Below are positions 46,336-58,440 of a stretch of DNA of 64,000 nucleotides, in pieces. The DNA is from Hortaea werneckii (taxonomy: Eukaryota; Ascomycota; Dothideomycetes; Mycosphaerellales; Teratosphaeriaceae), in assembly GCA_037044905.1 (NCBI GenBank), contig JBAOKB010000118.1, positions 372,001 to 436,000 on the forward strand. The letters run 5' to 3'. The notes beneath the pieces were generated by a model. It had not been told where the DNA came from, did no database searches, and saw nothing but the letters and a program-made list of their open reading frames with translations. Both the position numbers and the translations under genes were made by a program. Each line of letters opens with the position of its first letter. Positions within the stretch are counted from its first letter, which is position 1.

Positions 46336-48240
46336 ATGGCGAGCCTCGCAGCGCCTTCCGACTTCCGTTCACTCAGCCGTCAACCTCCACCTGATCCAGA
46401 CGTTCACGCCACCCTCTCCGACTTTCTCACCTACACTGAGCACTTTCCTTCTCACTTGACCCGCGCCCTTACCCTTATCGGTGACCAACGCCAACGCGCC
46501 GAGGAGAAGATCAGCAATGTGCACCATGACACCACGCTTTACAGTAAGCGGCCCACCCTGGAGCACAAACCAGACCCGGTCGAGATGCGCAAGCAGATCA
46601 GCTATGCGCTCGAGGAGGCCGAGAAGGCTTGCCGGATGGCCGTGGAGGAAGCAGTCAGGCTGGACGAAACTTGTCAGAGGGAGGCAAAGAGACTGGACAT
46701 GATCACGGAAAAGCTGAAGGCGCAGCCTTTGCCACCTTCACGCGATCCAACGCCAGAACAGCAGGCGCTAACTTCGCCTAATTTAAAGAAGGAGCGCACG
46801 ATGACCACGCGCGCAGAAGAGACGACGGAGGAGAAGCCACGAAGGCATCTGACAGACAAAGCGGCGACAAAATTACGTGGGAGGAAGATCATGGTACCGG
46901 GCGAAGTTCTGCCTCCACCTGATCCAAATGCGCTCCCAGAGAGCATCTCCGACTGGACGTCACCTCGTGTGTCTCCGCCGCTGGAGCAGCCACCGATGAC
47001 GGCTCAAGGCACGCCTCGACCACGATCGCGGACTCCGAAGCAACCCAAAACAGACAAGCAGAGGAAGGAGAAGCCGCCGAAACCACGTGCACCGCGAGCT
47101 CCGGGGTTGCCAGGCACCAACTCACACTCAGCAGTGGCTGGGATCAGCACCTCTAATGCTCTCCTTGCGTTGACGCCACCGCCAGACGATGCGATCAAAG
47201 GCAGCAAATGGCTTCCTTGGATTAAGCTCACGGAATGGGAGATGGCTAAACTAAGAAAGCGCATGAAGAAAAACGCGATCTGGGTTCCTTCACAAACGAT
47301 GGTCCGTCGCGAGCTGAAGAATCTTGGTCGAGGTGTAGCTGGCAAAGAGGCAGCTAGGATGGCAGCTGAGACTTCTGGAGAGATTTTCTTAGACGAGGGC
47401 AACGAGCCTGATCCCACTAAGGTTGTCGTTACGGGCGAGGACACAGCGCAGATGAATGACATGCTCGGGCCCCAGATGTATGCTGAGGACGACGATGCTG
47501 ACGCAGAGTTGATTAACCGTGGGATGCGACTGAACGAAGCGAAGAAATTGAAGCGCCAGCGTCTGTTGGAAGAGCAGGCATTGCAAGCGCAATTGGCGCG
47601 GGAGCAGGGTCTTGAGGCGCCAAGTGAGCCCAAAGCTCTGGCAGCTGCGCCTGCCCCAGAGTCTTCCAAGAAGCGCAAACGTGAAGGCACGCCTCACGCC
47701 AATCCACCTTTGCCCAGCATCACTGAAACACCCGACCCTCTCTCCAAGCCAGGACCTGCTCCAAAGAAGCTGAAGCTCGCCGCGACCTCCGCGAACAACG
47801 CGCCTGCCGCCAATGGAACATCCAAAGTCCCTCTCGCACCCGCAGGAGCTTCATCCAGCCCCAGACTAGCTTCTACTCGTAACCAACAACGCGCCTCCAC
47901 GCCTCCAGCAGCAACAGGCTCGCGCAAACCAACACTAGTTCTGAAAGCGAGCAAAGCCGTTTCCGAAGAACCTCCTAACCGACGAGCGAGTCTTCGTCGT
48001 GGTAGCAATGCCAGCTTGCCGAACAGCGGCTTCCTCCTGTCTCCCACGACAGCAAATGCATCACAGCAGACTTCCACCAAGCCAGCGCGCCGAAGCAAGC
48101 GACCCGCCCCTGGCATCCTAGCACGCGATCGGGAAGACGGCGACGCCAAAGTCGGCGTCTCCAAGCGCAAAGCAGCTCCTCGAAAACGCGGCGCTACCGC
48201 ATCCAACTCGCGCGGCGCGTCTGCTACTGCTAGTGCCTCC

Positions 48241-48271
<31 letters not shown>

Positions 48272-48531
48272 CTTCCTCCGCCAGTCTCGAGGCGCCTGAC
48301 GAGTACGTCGACCCGGACGAGCCGCGCTACTGTATCTGTGGCGATGTCTCGTGGGGCACCATGATCGCGTGCGACAACGATGATTGCGAGAAGGAGTGGT
48401 TCCATCTGAGCTGTGTGGGACTGAGCGATTTGCCGCCCCGTCGCACGAAGTGGTATTGTCCGGATTGCAGGAAGAAGTTGAAGGTCGGCATGGGGAGTAA
48501 TGGGTTAGTGGGGAGGCAGCAGGGAAGGTAG
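46336..48531 (+). CDS. ING-family chromatin reader with C-terminal PHD finger
   Basis: Intact single exon, 731 residues. The N-terminal ING-type helices are visible (FLTYTEHFPSHLTRALTLIG, RQRAEEKISNVHHDT). A fungal-specific middle includes KWLPWIKLTEWEMAKLRKRM and long basic Pro/Ala/Lys stretches, then a glutamine run at about residues 636-645. The C-terminal PHD finger (EPRYCICGDVSWGTMIACDN, ..WFHLSCVGLSDLPP.., WYCPDC) has the ING spacing and the aromatic residues that hold H3K4me3. Such subunits serve histone acetyltransferase or Rpd3-type deacetylase complexes. It is much longer than Pho23 or Yng2, so I do not choose between them. Confidence 0.85.
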
Positions 48532-49089
48532 TGGGGACAGAAGGGAGGATTTATCTTCGACTAGAAGTTCAAGGGTTTGACATGGGTTCGTGATGGGATG
48601 GTTGGGCTTGACACTTTTGAGTCCGACTTGAATGATGGAGGATTTACTATACCCTTGAACCATAGACAGCGGCAAACAGTTTCGAGTATTAGTATACTTC
48701 CCTGTCTCCCTGCCCTTTAAGGACCTACATGGCCTCTAAGGAGAGTTCAGGTGAGGTCTTGCAGCGGAGGCGCATACTGCCAGGCGCAACCAAGGTCGAT
48801 TTGCATGTGAAAATCTCGCCTTAGGCAGCTTTGCAGGCGATTTTACTACGTCATATCTCCCCAATCCGGTACGCAATTAAAGTTACGTTACCTGGATTTC
48901 GCCTCTCTCTCAAGAAAATAAACACCTTTTCCTTTACACGCGCGTCGAGCGAATTCGCAACGTCATTACCGTGTCGCAGCAATGTGCTAGAGGGGCTAAT
49001 CTGGACTACGCCACTTTAAATCAACTCCTGTCCACTAAACCCCACCAGAGCCGGGAAGACCACAACACACATCACACCCCCCTCCAGCA
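48532..49089. other. Intergenic region between ING and FIT genes
   Basis: 558 bp with the ING 3' UTR and the FIT promoter. No coding pattern seen. Confidence 0.4.
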
Positions 49090-50197
49090 ATGACGACCCG
49101 GCGCACAGCAACCCGTGTCGAGATCCCCGTCCCCTCCTCCTCGGACAACAACCCCTCCTCCAATAATCCCACCATGCGCGCCGCCTCCGCCACCGCCAGC
49201 GACTCCCCAACCCTCCCCACGCGTCTGGAATCCCTCCTCCTCGCCATCTACCCCACCACCCTCCTCCTCGGCTCCCTCTTCTCCCAACTCTCCGCCTCCA
49301 GCCGCCGCGCCACCTACCTCCCGGACTCGCAAGCCTACTCCGCCGCCGACGCGCCGTCGTACTTCGCCAAGAAGGGGAACGTGTTTAATGTGTATTTTGT
49401 CAAGGTCGGCTGGTTCTGGATCTCGCTGGCGTGGGCGGGGTTTGTGTTTACGCATCGGGGGTTGTCGAAGCAGGGCAGTGGGAGGCAGGAGGGTGGGCGG
49501 TGGTGGTGGTGATGGTGGGGATCAGGGCTTCTGGACTAGGAGGAGACTCCAAGCCCTCGCGCGCTATGCGGTCGTGACGGGCGTCTGGATCCTCGTCACG
49601 CAGTGGTGTTTCGGGCCTGCGCTGATCGATCGGGGGTTCCGGTGGACGGGGGGCAAATGTCTCGCCTTGTCTTCGTCTTCCTCCTCCTTGCCTCCTCCCG
49701 AAGCAGCAGCGCAAGTAGAAGCCATGAGCGATGTCGAACGCGCCCTGTCACACGCCGCGTGCAAAGCCGTCGGTGGCCGCTGGGCAGGCGGGCACGATAT
49801 AAGCGGACACGTCTTCCTGCTCATCCTCGGCTCCGCAATGCTGTGGTTGGAGATCCTCCCCGTCGTGCTGACCAACGCGTCCGGGCTCCGCGAAGCGCGT
49901 CAGGTTCGTGGGTCCGACGGGAATATCACCAGCTGCACGGTCGATCAATCCGGAACGAAGGAGGGGGGAACGGGCGGAGGCGCAGAGCCTGCTCAGAATC
50001 TCAGCTTCCCGACTAAACTAAGCCTCTCCGTCGCCGCGCTCAGCTGGTGGATGCTCTTAATGACAGCGGCATTCTTCCACACCTGGTTCGAGAAGTTCAC
50101 CGGCCTAGTCGTCGCCTTCAGCGCAATCTGGGGGGTCTATTTCCTACCGAGGGGTCTGCCGAGCTGGAGACGGGTGGTCGGGATGCCTGGCGTGTAG
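49090..50197 (+). CDS. FIT2/Scs3 family ER acyl-CoA diphosphatase (lipid-droplet formation)
   Basis: The first part (TLPTRLESLLLAIYPTTLLLG, SQAYSAADAPSYFAKKGN) and the second part (RYAVVTGVWILVTQWCFGP, then GGHDISGHVFLLILGSAMLW and AAFFHTWFEKFTGLV) together give the FIT layout: several membrane spans and the two conserved histidines, in GGHDISGHVF and FFHTWFEK. The family supports lipid droplet budding and ER phospholipid balance. The two parts are in different frames, and the shift lies in the G/T-rich run at about 49490-49520 (GGRWWW versus GGGGGDGGDQGF). Corrected length is about 369 residues. Confidence 0.82.
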
Positions 50198-50737
50198 AGA
50201 AGAATAAGAACAAAAACATATCTAGGTTCAATTGAGGATGATACGAAATCTTTTCTTGAAGCTGCCTTTTTCTCTCCTGGTAGTGCCTTCGGCTTTCCCA
50301 ATTCTTTCGAGCTGAAACAGTGAGTATTAGGAAAGCTTTTCTTTTGAGGCGGATTCCGCATTCTACCTCGTGCTTTTATTTTTCCTTCACCTTCCTTGCT
50401 CCTCCTTATAGCTTGTCTTCTCGACCTATACTTTTGCCCACTGATTCCAAGCAGGGTCATCCACCCCCCTTAACATACGAAAGAAATCGAAGTTTGGAAT
50501 TGGAGATGAAGGCTTTCTTCTTGCTTGGAGGGCACAAGAAACTCCTATCAGATCAAAAGTAAAGCCATCTTGCTCGAATCCACCACTTCACCTAGGCAGC
50601 TTTCCCCGACACGAAACCCTGGGCCTATCTACAACCACGCACGTCCACCATCACAAGGCCTAAACCGGACATGCCGAGTCATCAACCCCATTCTCCACCG
50701 TCCCATCCCCATCCCCTTTCCAGAAACCTCAAACTTC
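50198..50737. other. Convergent intergenic region
   Basis: 540 bp between the stop codons of the FIT gene and the large hydrolase gene. Only 3'-UTR-like pyrimidine-rich sequence was seen. Confidence 0.4.
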
Positions 50738-53358
50738 TTACCCCGTCTTCTCATCCCCCGCGAACCCACCTCCCGACTCACCACCCCCAGCACCATAACT
50801 CTCCTTCACCCACCCCTCAACTCTCTCCCCGACATCTCCAACCAAGCGCTCATACCGCTCATCCACAAAGAACAAGCCACAATGCGCGCCGACCTCATCG
50901 ACTCCCTCCATCCAGACACGGATCCAGGCGGGATCGCGATCGCCCTTGGAATCCTTGGGGGGTAAGAGGCAGAATTTATGTTCCTTTTGTGGCTTCTTGT
51001 CATCGTCTGCCGTGGAAGGAGATGTTGTAGCAGTGGTGGCGGTTGCTGCGGAAGAGGTGAGGGAGGTTTCGCGGGGAGGTAGAGAGGGAGAAGTGGGAGG
51101 GAGAGCAGTGGCGGGCTCCGGGAGGTGGAATTCCTTCGTTTTGCCTTTCTGCTGGTTGTCACCCGTGTGGACGTCGTGGTTGCCGGTTTGGTTGGAATCG
51201 TGGCTTACGACGGGGGAGGGCGCGAGGGGGATAGGGCTGGGTGCATTGTCGACGATGGGGAGTTCAGAGGAAGAAGAGGAAGGGGTGCGAGGCGGGGATG
51301 GGGCGTCCTTCCTCCCGTCTTGCTCTGCGTGGTCTGGCACGGTCGGAGGTTGCTCTTCGTCGGCTTCTTGTTCTTCTTCGTCTTCCTCGGGCAAAGGAGG
51401 CTCGCCTCTCATTCTGCGCGCTTCATTCTCCATCCTTAGTCGCTCAGCCGCCAACCGACGCTCCTCCTTCTCCTGATGCGTCATCTCACTTTCCGGCTTC
51501 TGTGCCTTCTTCGTCCCTTTCCCTTTCCCTGCCTCTTTTTCTTCCGCTTCTCTTCCTCCTTCTCACTCCGTTTCTTGGCTTTCTCCGCCTCCTTCTCCGC
51601 GCGCTCCGCATCTTTTTGCGTGGATTTGGACCGCTTCGCTTGCCACTTTGCCCGTGAAGCAACGGCCTTCTCCCGTTCCTTGACAGCTTTCTTGTACGAT
51701 TTCATCGCTCGAGCGTGCTCCTTTTCCACGCGTTTTCGCGTCTCAGAGTCTTGAATGAAAGTCAGATCCAGTGGGGGCGGGGCAGTAGGAGGTTCAGGTA
51801 GAGGAGGAAGAGATGAGATTTCTGATCCTTGTCTTCCCTCCCCTCCATCCTCTGATGAGACGCGATGCGATGATTTCCGTGTAGATTGAGGGCTCAACGA
51901 GGCTCCAGATGCACCGTTCGTAGAGCTTCTTCTGTGGCCAGCAGAAGGCGGGCTATGTAGAGTCAGACTCTCAGCAGCATCTTGCCACACATCATCATCC
52001 TCGCTTAAGTGATTTTCATCAAGTTTCCTAGCTCCAGAAGCCTGCTCAGCATCTTTCTGCAACACCGCTCCATCATCCCTATGTTCTTCCACCGAAATCC
52101 TCGGACTTGGCGACTTCTCAACCTTCAGACCTTCTGATCGCAGACCCTCTTGCTTGCCACTCTCTCCATCATCCCTTTCAAGGCTCGTGGGCGTCACCAA
52201 AGCCTCCCCAGGACCCTCTACAACATCCTTCGCTTCAGTCTTCGGGGACTTCATCTCCTTCTTCGGCTTCGCCCGTCCGCTACTCGCGGTATAATAATTC
52301 GTAAACCGCACCCTCGGCACTCCCTTCTTGCCCCTCCCTACCGAATCCCTGACCATCTGATTTTCCTCCTCAAGCGCACGAACCCGCGCATATCGCACTT
52401 TCAGTTCGCCGTAGTTCGCCATGGCGCCGCCAAACTCCATGTGGTTAGTCACCAGCTGTTTCGTGGCGGTACGCAGGTTGCCGGAATGCTTGTTCACAAA
52501 GTGCCAGGCGTTTCGCCAACCTTTGCGGACGGGAAGGACGACGTCGTTGTTGAATTGCGGATTGAAGTTGGGGTCATCATTCCCAGGATCCCAAAGGGTG
52601 TCCGTCCTCATAGGTCCTGAGGTGCTGCCATCGGCGGCAAGTCCGGGACTTGTGCCTGGGGAGTATTTGTCCTCAGGTTCTTCGCCGGGCTTGAATATGG
52701 AGGCCAGTCCACTTCGCACGACGCCTGGATGCATGCCTAGAAAGGGGACGTCGAAGTTGATCGTTCCGAGGATGCGATGCTTAAAGGGGCGGGAAGCCGG
52801 GGGCGGTGGAGGCAGGAGCACAACTTCGGCAGCTAGGAGACCGCCCATGGAGTGACCAAACAATACCACGTCGGTACTCTCGTCCTCATGAGGTTCAAGC
52901 CAGCGACTAAAATCATCTCGGGCGAAAGCGATGTTGCGTTTGGACCGGTAGCGCGGGTAGATTTTGGTATGCACCGTGTGCGTTTCGGCCACAAGGACGG
53001 TGAGCAGACGATGAAGGTGAGCCGGGAAGGAGCGGAAGGAGGTCTCGTCGCCCATAAAGCCATGGATGAAAATGAGCAAGAGTCTCCGGCGCGAGTCATG
53101 GGATCCCGACTCTGATGGGACGAGAGATTGGGTGGAACTGGAGCGAGGGTCGGCAGAATACTGCCATGGTCCGGCGTCAGCGTCAGCGTCAGCGTCCGTC
53201 CCGTCCAGAGAAGGATGGTGGAGGGTCAGGGTGTCCTCGGTGGCAACATCAGTGTAGGCGGGTGGTGCCTCATCCGGAGTGGGAGCTGGTGGGGGGATGC
53301 TGCTGCTGCTCTGCCTAGGTGGTAATGGGGGTGGCGGAGGTTTTGCCATGGCTCGCAA
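50738..53358 (-). CDS. Large alpha/beta hydrolase with charged C-terminal tail (DUF676/lipase-like)
   Basis: About 870 residues; the second Met (MAKPPPPPLPP) is at 53349. A Pro-rich N-terminus precedes a hydrolase core with LLLIFIHGFMGDETSFRSFP and the nucleophile elbow VVLFGHSMGGLLAAEV, followed by FDVPFLGMHPGV. A long Ser/Glu/Lys-rich region, then a coiled, highly basic segment, leads to a conserved C-terminal block (HKFCLLPPKDSKGD, RVWMEGVDEVGAHCGLFFVD). The final block (50738-51484) is in another frame. One base in the GGGAAAGGGAAAGGGA-like run (51511-51530) must change, giving TKKAQKPESEMTHQEKEERR. Probably a lipid or ester hydrolase; the tail suggests a scaffold role. Substrate unknown. 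Confidence 0.75.
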
Positions 53359-53710
53359 TGACTACTCGCGCGAGATGGGCGGGTTGATATGGTCACGGGG
53401 ACGCCGCCGTGCGCGGTGGGAGTGAGTTGTTACCATTTTGGTTATCTTGATCACGGGAGACAGCGCATTGAAACGTGAAAGCTGCACGACGATGTGGGGC
53501 AGGAACCCCATCGGCACACACTGCCGGGGTGGTGGGCTAGGGTCTACCTCCAGGGTCTGCCGAGTGTGGCGCAGTCGTGCCTGCCTAGATAGCGAGGTAG
53601 CTAGCCATCAGCCACATTTGACGCGTGAGCTTCGCGTTCGCCGTGCTGCCAGGACGGTCGTACGGTTGCACGGTGGGCATCATCCACAATCTTCCCGCAC
53701 CCCTGCCGTC
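53359..53710. promoter_or_regulatory. Divergent promoter region, large hydrolase and dynactin p62 genes
   Basis: 352 bp between the divergent start codons. No coding pattern. Short and GC-rich; probably a shared promoter. Confidence 0.4.
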
Positions 53711-55856
53711 ATGGCATCCTCCTTCCCCTACACCCATTACGCCTGCCCCTGCACCTCCCTCACCGCGTCTCCGCCCTCGCTCTCCACCCTCCATCACGCC
53801 GCCGATCCCACCGACGACGCCGAGGAAGACGGGCGGACGTTCAACCCGCATTCCGCCCGGGCCAACTACGCTCTACACCCGCTCGATCAACTCCTGTACT
53901 GCGACGAATGCGATGGCATCCGGTGTCCGAAGTGTGTGAGCGAGGAAATGGTCAACTGGTACTGCCCCAGCTGCCTCTTTGAGGTGCCGAGCAGCGCGGT
54001 GCGGGGCGACGGGAATAGGTAAGGACGGCCTGAGGACATGTAGCCCGGGTGAGGTGCGCCTGCCACGCAGCTCAGTGCTGATCCCATCCCGCTGGCAGGT
54101 GCGCCCGGAACTGCTACCAATGTCCCGAATGTACCGCGTCGCTGGCCGTGACGGCGGTGCCCCACGCCTCCCGGAGCGATGAGGCCGATGGAGGGAAATT
54201 CCTCAAGCCGGACGCGGGCGCGAAGGGGGAGGAGCGGTTTCTGCTGCAGTGTCTGTACTGCGACTGGAGCACGCTGGACCTCGACCTCGTCTTCCACCGC
54301 CCCACGAAGATGACGGAGCAGCTGGCCAAACATCGGAAAGCGCGGATCGCCAATGCCAACGCCAATGCCAATGCGCCTGCCTCGTCGGACTCACCGCATC
54401 TCCAGCATGAGGACGGCTTCCAAAAGCTGCAAGCCTTCTACCAGGAGCAGCTTACCGAATCCAGCGATGCCCAGGGTAGCAGTGGCGGCTACGGCAACAG
54501 CCCCTACGGCTCGCCCGCCAACCTCCAGCGCATCATCTCCCTCTACGGCGGCCTCTCTGCCGATGCCCTGAAGAAGTCCCGCGAGAAGGCGCAACCCATG
54601 CGGGAAGCTCGCTCCACCCACGAAGGCTTAAAAACATACCCGCCTTCAATATCCGCCGCCTCCGACGAAGATCCAGACACCGCCACCCTCTCCCGCCTCC
54701 GCGACCTATCCTGGGACGAAAGCGCCAGTCCAACCCAACGCCTCACTCACCCCCTCAACACCGCCGCCCGCTTCAAGTCCCACCTCTGGCCCATCGCCAC
54801 CCGCCTCCGCACCCGCAAAGGCAAACGCTGCAAAACCTGCCGCCAATTCGTGTCCCGCCCAGACCGCGAAGTCAGCCGGCTCAAATACAAGATCCGCATG
54901 CCCGCCTCACAGCACATTCCCCCGCCTACTCTTCCGACCTCTCTACCCTGCCACCCTCCCTTCCGCCATAGGACCCGGCGCGGCATTAGCAGGGAAACCG
55001 GACTTCCGCCTCAAAGCCGAAGATCTCCAACCTGCCGCTCCCCTCGCTCAGGGCATTACGCAACAGTACGTCCTCACGGTCAAGAACCCCATCTTCGAAA
55101 CGGTGAAGATCAATCTCGCCACCCCGGCCGTCACCCCAGGGAAAGTCGGAAGCCGCGTCACGATTCTCTGCCCCTCCTTCACTGTTGGGCCCGCAGGGGA
55201 CGTCTGGGATGAAGCGTTGAGTAGTACGACAGTAGGAGGAACCGCGACCATAACTTCGACAGACGCGACCCAGCAAAGTGGCGCCGGAGGGTCAGGAGGG
55301 AGGGAAGCAGCAATGGCCAGCCTCACGGGCAAAGGCTCCAGCTCCACAGCTACTACAGGAGGCGCAAGCACAGGGGACGACAAACTCCAGCCCGAAGCCG
55401 GCAAGGTCTGGGACCGCACCCGCAATTCCACCTCCATCATCCTGGAAATCACCCCGGGCTTCCTCGACGGCTCGGCCCAGCAGCGCCGGCCTAGCGTTGC
55501 TCCGACGTCCCAGGTGCAGGCGCAGCAACAGCAACAACAGAAGACGGCTGCGGGAGGGGAACAGGACGAGGAGGAGCAGGACGACGACGATGAGGAGGAT
55601 GACGCCGATATCCTCGAGATTCCCATCTTCGTGCGCGCGGAATGGGATGAGCCGGCCGAGGAAAGAGGAGAAGGGTGGCCGATTGGCAAGCAGTGCAGGC
55701 GATGAGGGGATGACGATGACGAGGAAGAAGAAAGATCTGGCTTCTTTGGGTCGGACGGCGGATGCAGGGAAGGAAGGGAAGGAAGCTAGTGGTGGTGGGA
55801 GGACCAAGTTCGAGCTCGGGTATTGGTGTGTGCTCGGTGTGGGGAGGATAGGATGA
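53711..55856 (+). CDS. Dynactin subunit p62/DCTN4
   Basis: Part of the pointed-end complex of dynactin, which links dynein to cargo. The N-terminal zinc-rich region is clear: YCDECDGIRCPKC and WYCPSCLFEVPSS, then across intron 54019-54098 (GTAAGG..CAG, phase 2) CARNCYQCPECTASL, and CLYCDWSTLDL. Later blocks are LQRIISLYGGLSADALKKS, KGKRCKTCRQFVSRPD, YVLTVKNPIFETVKINLATP and GYWCVLGVGRI at the C-terminus. These lie in three frames. The switches are at about 54905-55000 and 55640-55690, beside C-rich and GA-rich runs. A poly-Gln/Asp/Glu segment precedes EIPIFVRAEWDEP. Corrected length is close to 690 residues. Confidence 0.83.
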
Positions 55857-55944
55857 TTTCGAGAGTGAGAGACGGGGTTTCTTGGGAAGAGTGTGGGGAG
55901 GAGAAAAAAAATCCCCAATTTGCCATACATGGTATCACAGACAG

Positions 55945-55975
<31 letters not shown>

Positions 55976-57298
55976 AAGGAATCATTTGCCCATTATCTGC
56001 CCTGAGGAAAATGGGAGAGAAAGTGGAAGCAGAAATTTTTTGGATTCTTTTCTTTTCCCTTTTTTTTTTCTTTTTCTCTTCTTCTTCTTCTTCTTTTCTT
56101 TCTTTTCTCCATCTGATCGACAACCCACGGGTCTCCCCACCCTCCCCCTCCTCCCGCATTAGGAATCGGAGTGAGTCGGCAAAGCGATGTTTCATACTCA
56201 CGGTCGTCTAAGGTGTTGCCGTTAACACGACGAATAATTCAGCACAGCGTTAGTGAAGAAATATTATGAAAAAAAAAAAAACTTTCAATCAACATTCTTC
56301 CCTCCTCCAAGGAAGGAAACGTATGGAAAACGTGCGAGCAAGGACTGGAAGTGAAGGGAAGAGGAAAACAAAAGAAGCTTGGTATAGTGCAGTGCTGCTC
56401 TCGCTAATAGAAAAAAAAGGAGTTTCAAAGCAACAAAGATAAAAATCCTCCCCTCCGAATTTCCCATGTGATGAAAAAGCCCATGGTTCCTCGGTATACA
56501 CTCTTCTCCCCGATTTGGCCATCACCATACCAAAGCTTTCTCATCTCAACGCCATCTTCGCTTTCGCTTATCCTGCTTGTTAGACTACTCATGGTAGCCT
56601 CCACATATCCGGACAGGCCCATACCACATACCATCCACCTTAGCTAAGTTCGGCAGTTGACAATGTCATTAGTGGAGAATTCATCTCCAGCTATCGTCAG
56701 ATAAGACAAATGCTTTTTCGTCTTCCTTGCTTGGAATTGGGGCCGAGAAAAGGATGATGATGATGATAAGCTGAGGAAATGCAAGAACGGGGCTGGGCTT
56801 CATGAGCCACTTGGTCGTGGGGAGAGAAGGAATCTTGAGGAAGGGGATCCGTCCGCACTGATTGATCGTATTTGGTTGATTTGCTTGTCGACTGCAAGAT
56901 CCAGAGTGAGACAGGTTTGAGGCAAGCCAGAAGGTCTTCATCGGGAAGGCATAAAAGTCGTGATATGATCATTAAGCGAGGAGCAGTGGCAAGATGATGA
57001 CGCTGATGATGATGATGATGACGGGTGATGCTTGTGGTGGTAGTCGAGGCTTTTTGATGTTGGTTTTTGTGCGCGGAAGGACGAGAGAAATGTTGGTAGA
57101 AAGAGGCTTTTGATAGCTCAGCGTGGAGTTGTTGAGAAGGTTAGAGTTGGAAAGGATATCCAGGACGAAACGGTAGAGTAGCATCGTCGAGGCATGGATT
57201 GCGCCTCAGTGTCCGAGGAGGACAGGTTTGACGGTCGCTGCTTGAGTGGCAACATTACCGGACGCCATGAAAGTCTCTTCGCGGTAGCGCCGAGCAGC
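55857..57298. other. Convergent intergenic region, 1.4 kb, with homopolymers
   Basis: 3' flanks of dynactin p62 and the KH gene. It contains a 28-base G run (55948-55975), a pyrimidine-rich stretch (56039-56110), a 13-base A run (56269-56281) and a GAT/GATGAT-rich part near 57000. No coding pattern was found. Confidence 0.5.
55948..55975. repeat. Poly-G homopolymer, 28 bases
   Basis: Uninterrupted run of 28 G, preceded by GGGA, 90 bp 3' of the dynactin p62 stop. Confidence 0.9.
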
Positions 57299-58440
57299 CT
57301 ACGCCTCGGCGTCCGGAATCTGGCTACGACGCATCTTCTCGTTCTCGAGGTTTTCGTAGAGCAAGTAGAGAGCCTTCTCGTTGGCGCTCTGGCCACCAGT
57401 TATGGTGAACATACGCTCGCCAGTCTCGTCATGAGGCGCCTTGGCGATGGAGATACGTGCACCTGAGCTCCTACGGATCTCGGAGATCTTGCTGCCTGCA
57501 CGACCAATGATGCAGCCAACCATGTCAGCGGGAATGCTGATGTTCTGGGTTTGGATGTCTTCGCCCTCCTCAACAACTGGCGGCGGGCCACCAGCATCCA
57601 TTGGAGGACCGTTCCGGGGACGAGGTGCGTAGCCGCTGGTGAAGTCTGCACCGTTGCCGGTGCGGTTGAAGCTCCGCGGTGCACCGTATCCAGTGCCATT
57701 CATGGGTCCAGCCGTCGGGCCACCCTGGACGCGAACTGCCGGACTGTACAGGACGGTGCCGTAGCCGCGCTCTTGGTCGTCGATCAGACACTTTCCAATC
57801 TCCCAAACCGCCTTTTGCACACCATCCGGAGTACCTTGCACCTCCACGATACGCTCAGTAGACTGAGGGAGCATCTCCTTCTGTGCAACCATGCGAACAC
57901 CAGACTCGTCCTGGATCTGCTTGATCTTGAGACCTTGACGTCCAATGATGGTACCCATCTGGTTGTGTGAGATGAGGAGTCGAATGGCTGGCCTTGGTCA
58001 GCGAATGCCATGTCGAGTGCTTGAACAGGTTATTACTCACGGTGCGTGTTTGGACTGGCGACAACACCGCCCATACCAACCTGCGGGGCACCCTTCAGGA
58101 GGCAGTCGGCCACAAGACCATAAGCGTGGCCCACGCCATTGAGGGCGCCGGTGACAGTCAGGACCCGGTCATGGACGCCGGGTACAACCTTGCTGACGCC
58201 AGCACGGACACCAGTCTTGTCGCGCAGGTCTGCTACGTTCTGGCCGGCCTTGCCAATGATGACACCGGCCTCCTTGGACGTGACAATGGCGCGCAAGGTC
58301 AGTTGGGCCTGGCCGTACTCCTCGTCGTTCTGCGGGCGCTCAATGACGCCGCCGTCGGCCGTGTTGAGACCGCCGAGCCTATCCGCGATGTTGTCGACGC
58401 CGGAGTCGAGAGGCGGGGAAGAAACGTCGTCGGCAGACAT
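57299..58440 (-). CDS. Three-KH-domain RNA-binding protein (PBP2/Hek2/PCBP-like)
   Basis: CDS complement(join(57299..57987, 58041..58440)), 362 residues, frame intact. Three KH domains show the GxxG loops: VIIGKAGQNVADLR, TIIGRQGLKIKQIQ and CIIGRAGSKISEIR. The 53-bp intron (GTGAGT..CAG) lies before the second KH domain (THPIRLLISHNQMG). A Gly/Pro/Arg-rich linker separates KH2 and KH3. Family members bind poly-C-like RNA and act in mRNA stability, localisation and telomere silencing; the exact role here is not shown. Start MSADDVSSPPLDSG. Confidence 0.9.

Noticed and set aside
49115..49500. Long Pro/Ser-rich frame over the FIT N-terminus
   Set aside because: The other frame contains the recognisable FIT N-terminus. 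This frame becomes the real one only after the frame shift at about 49500.
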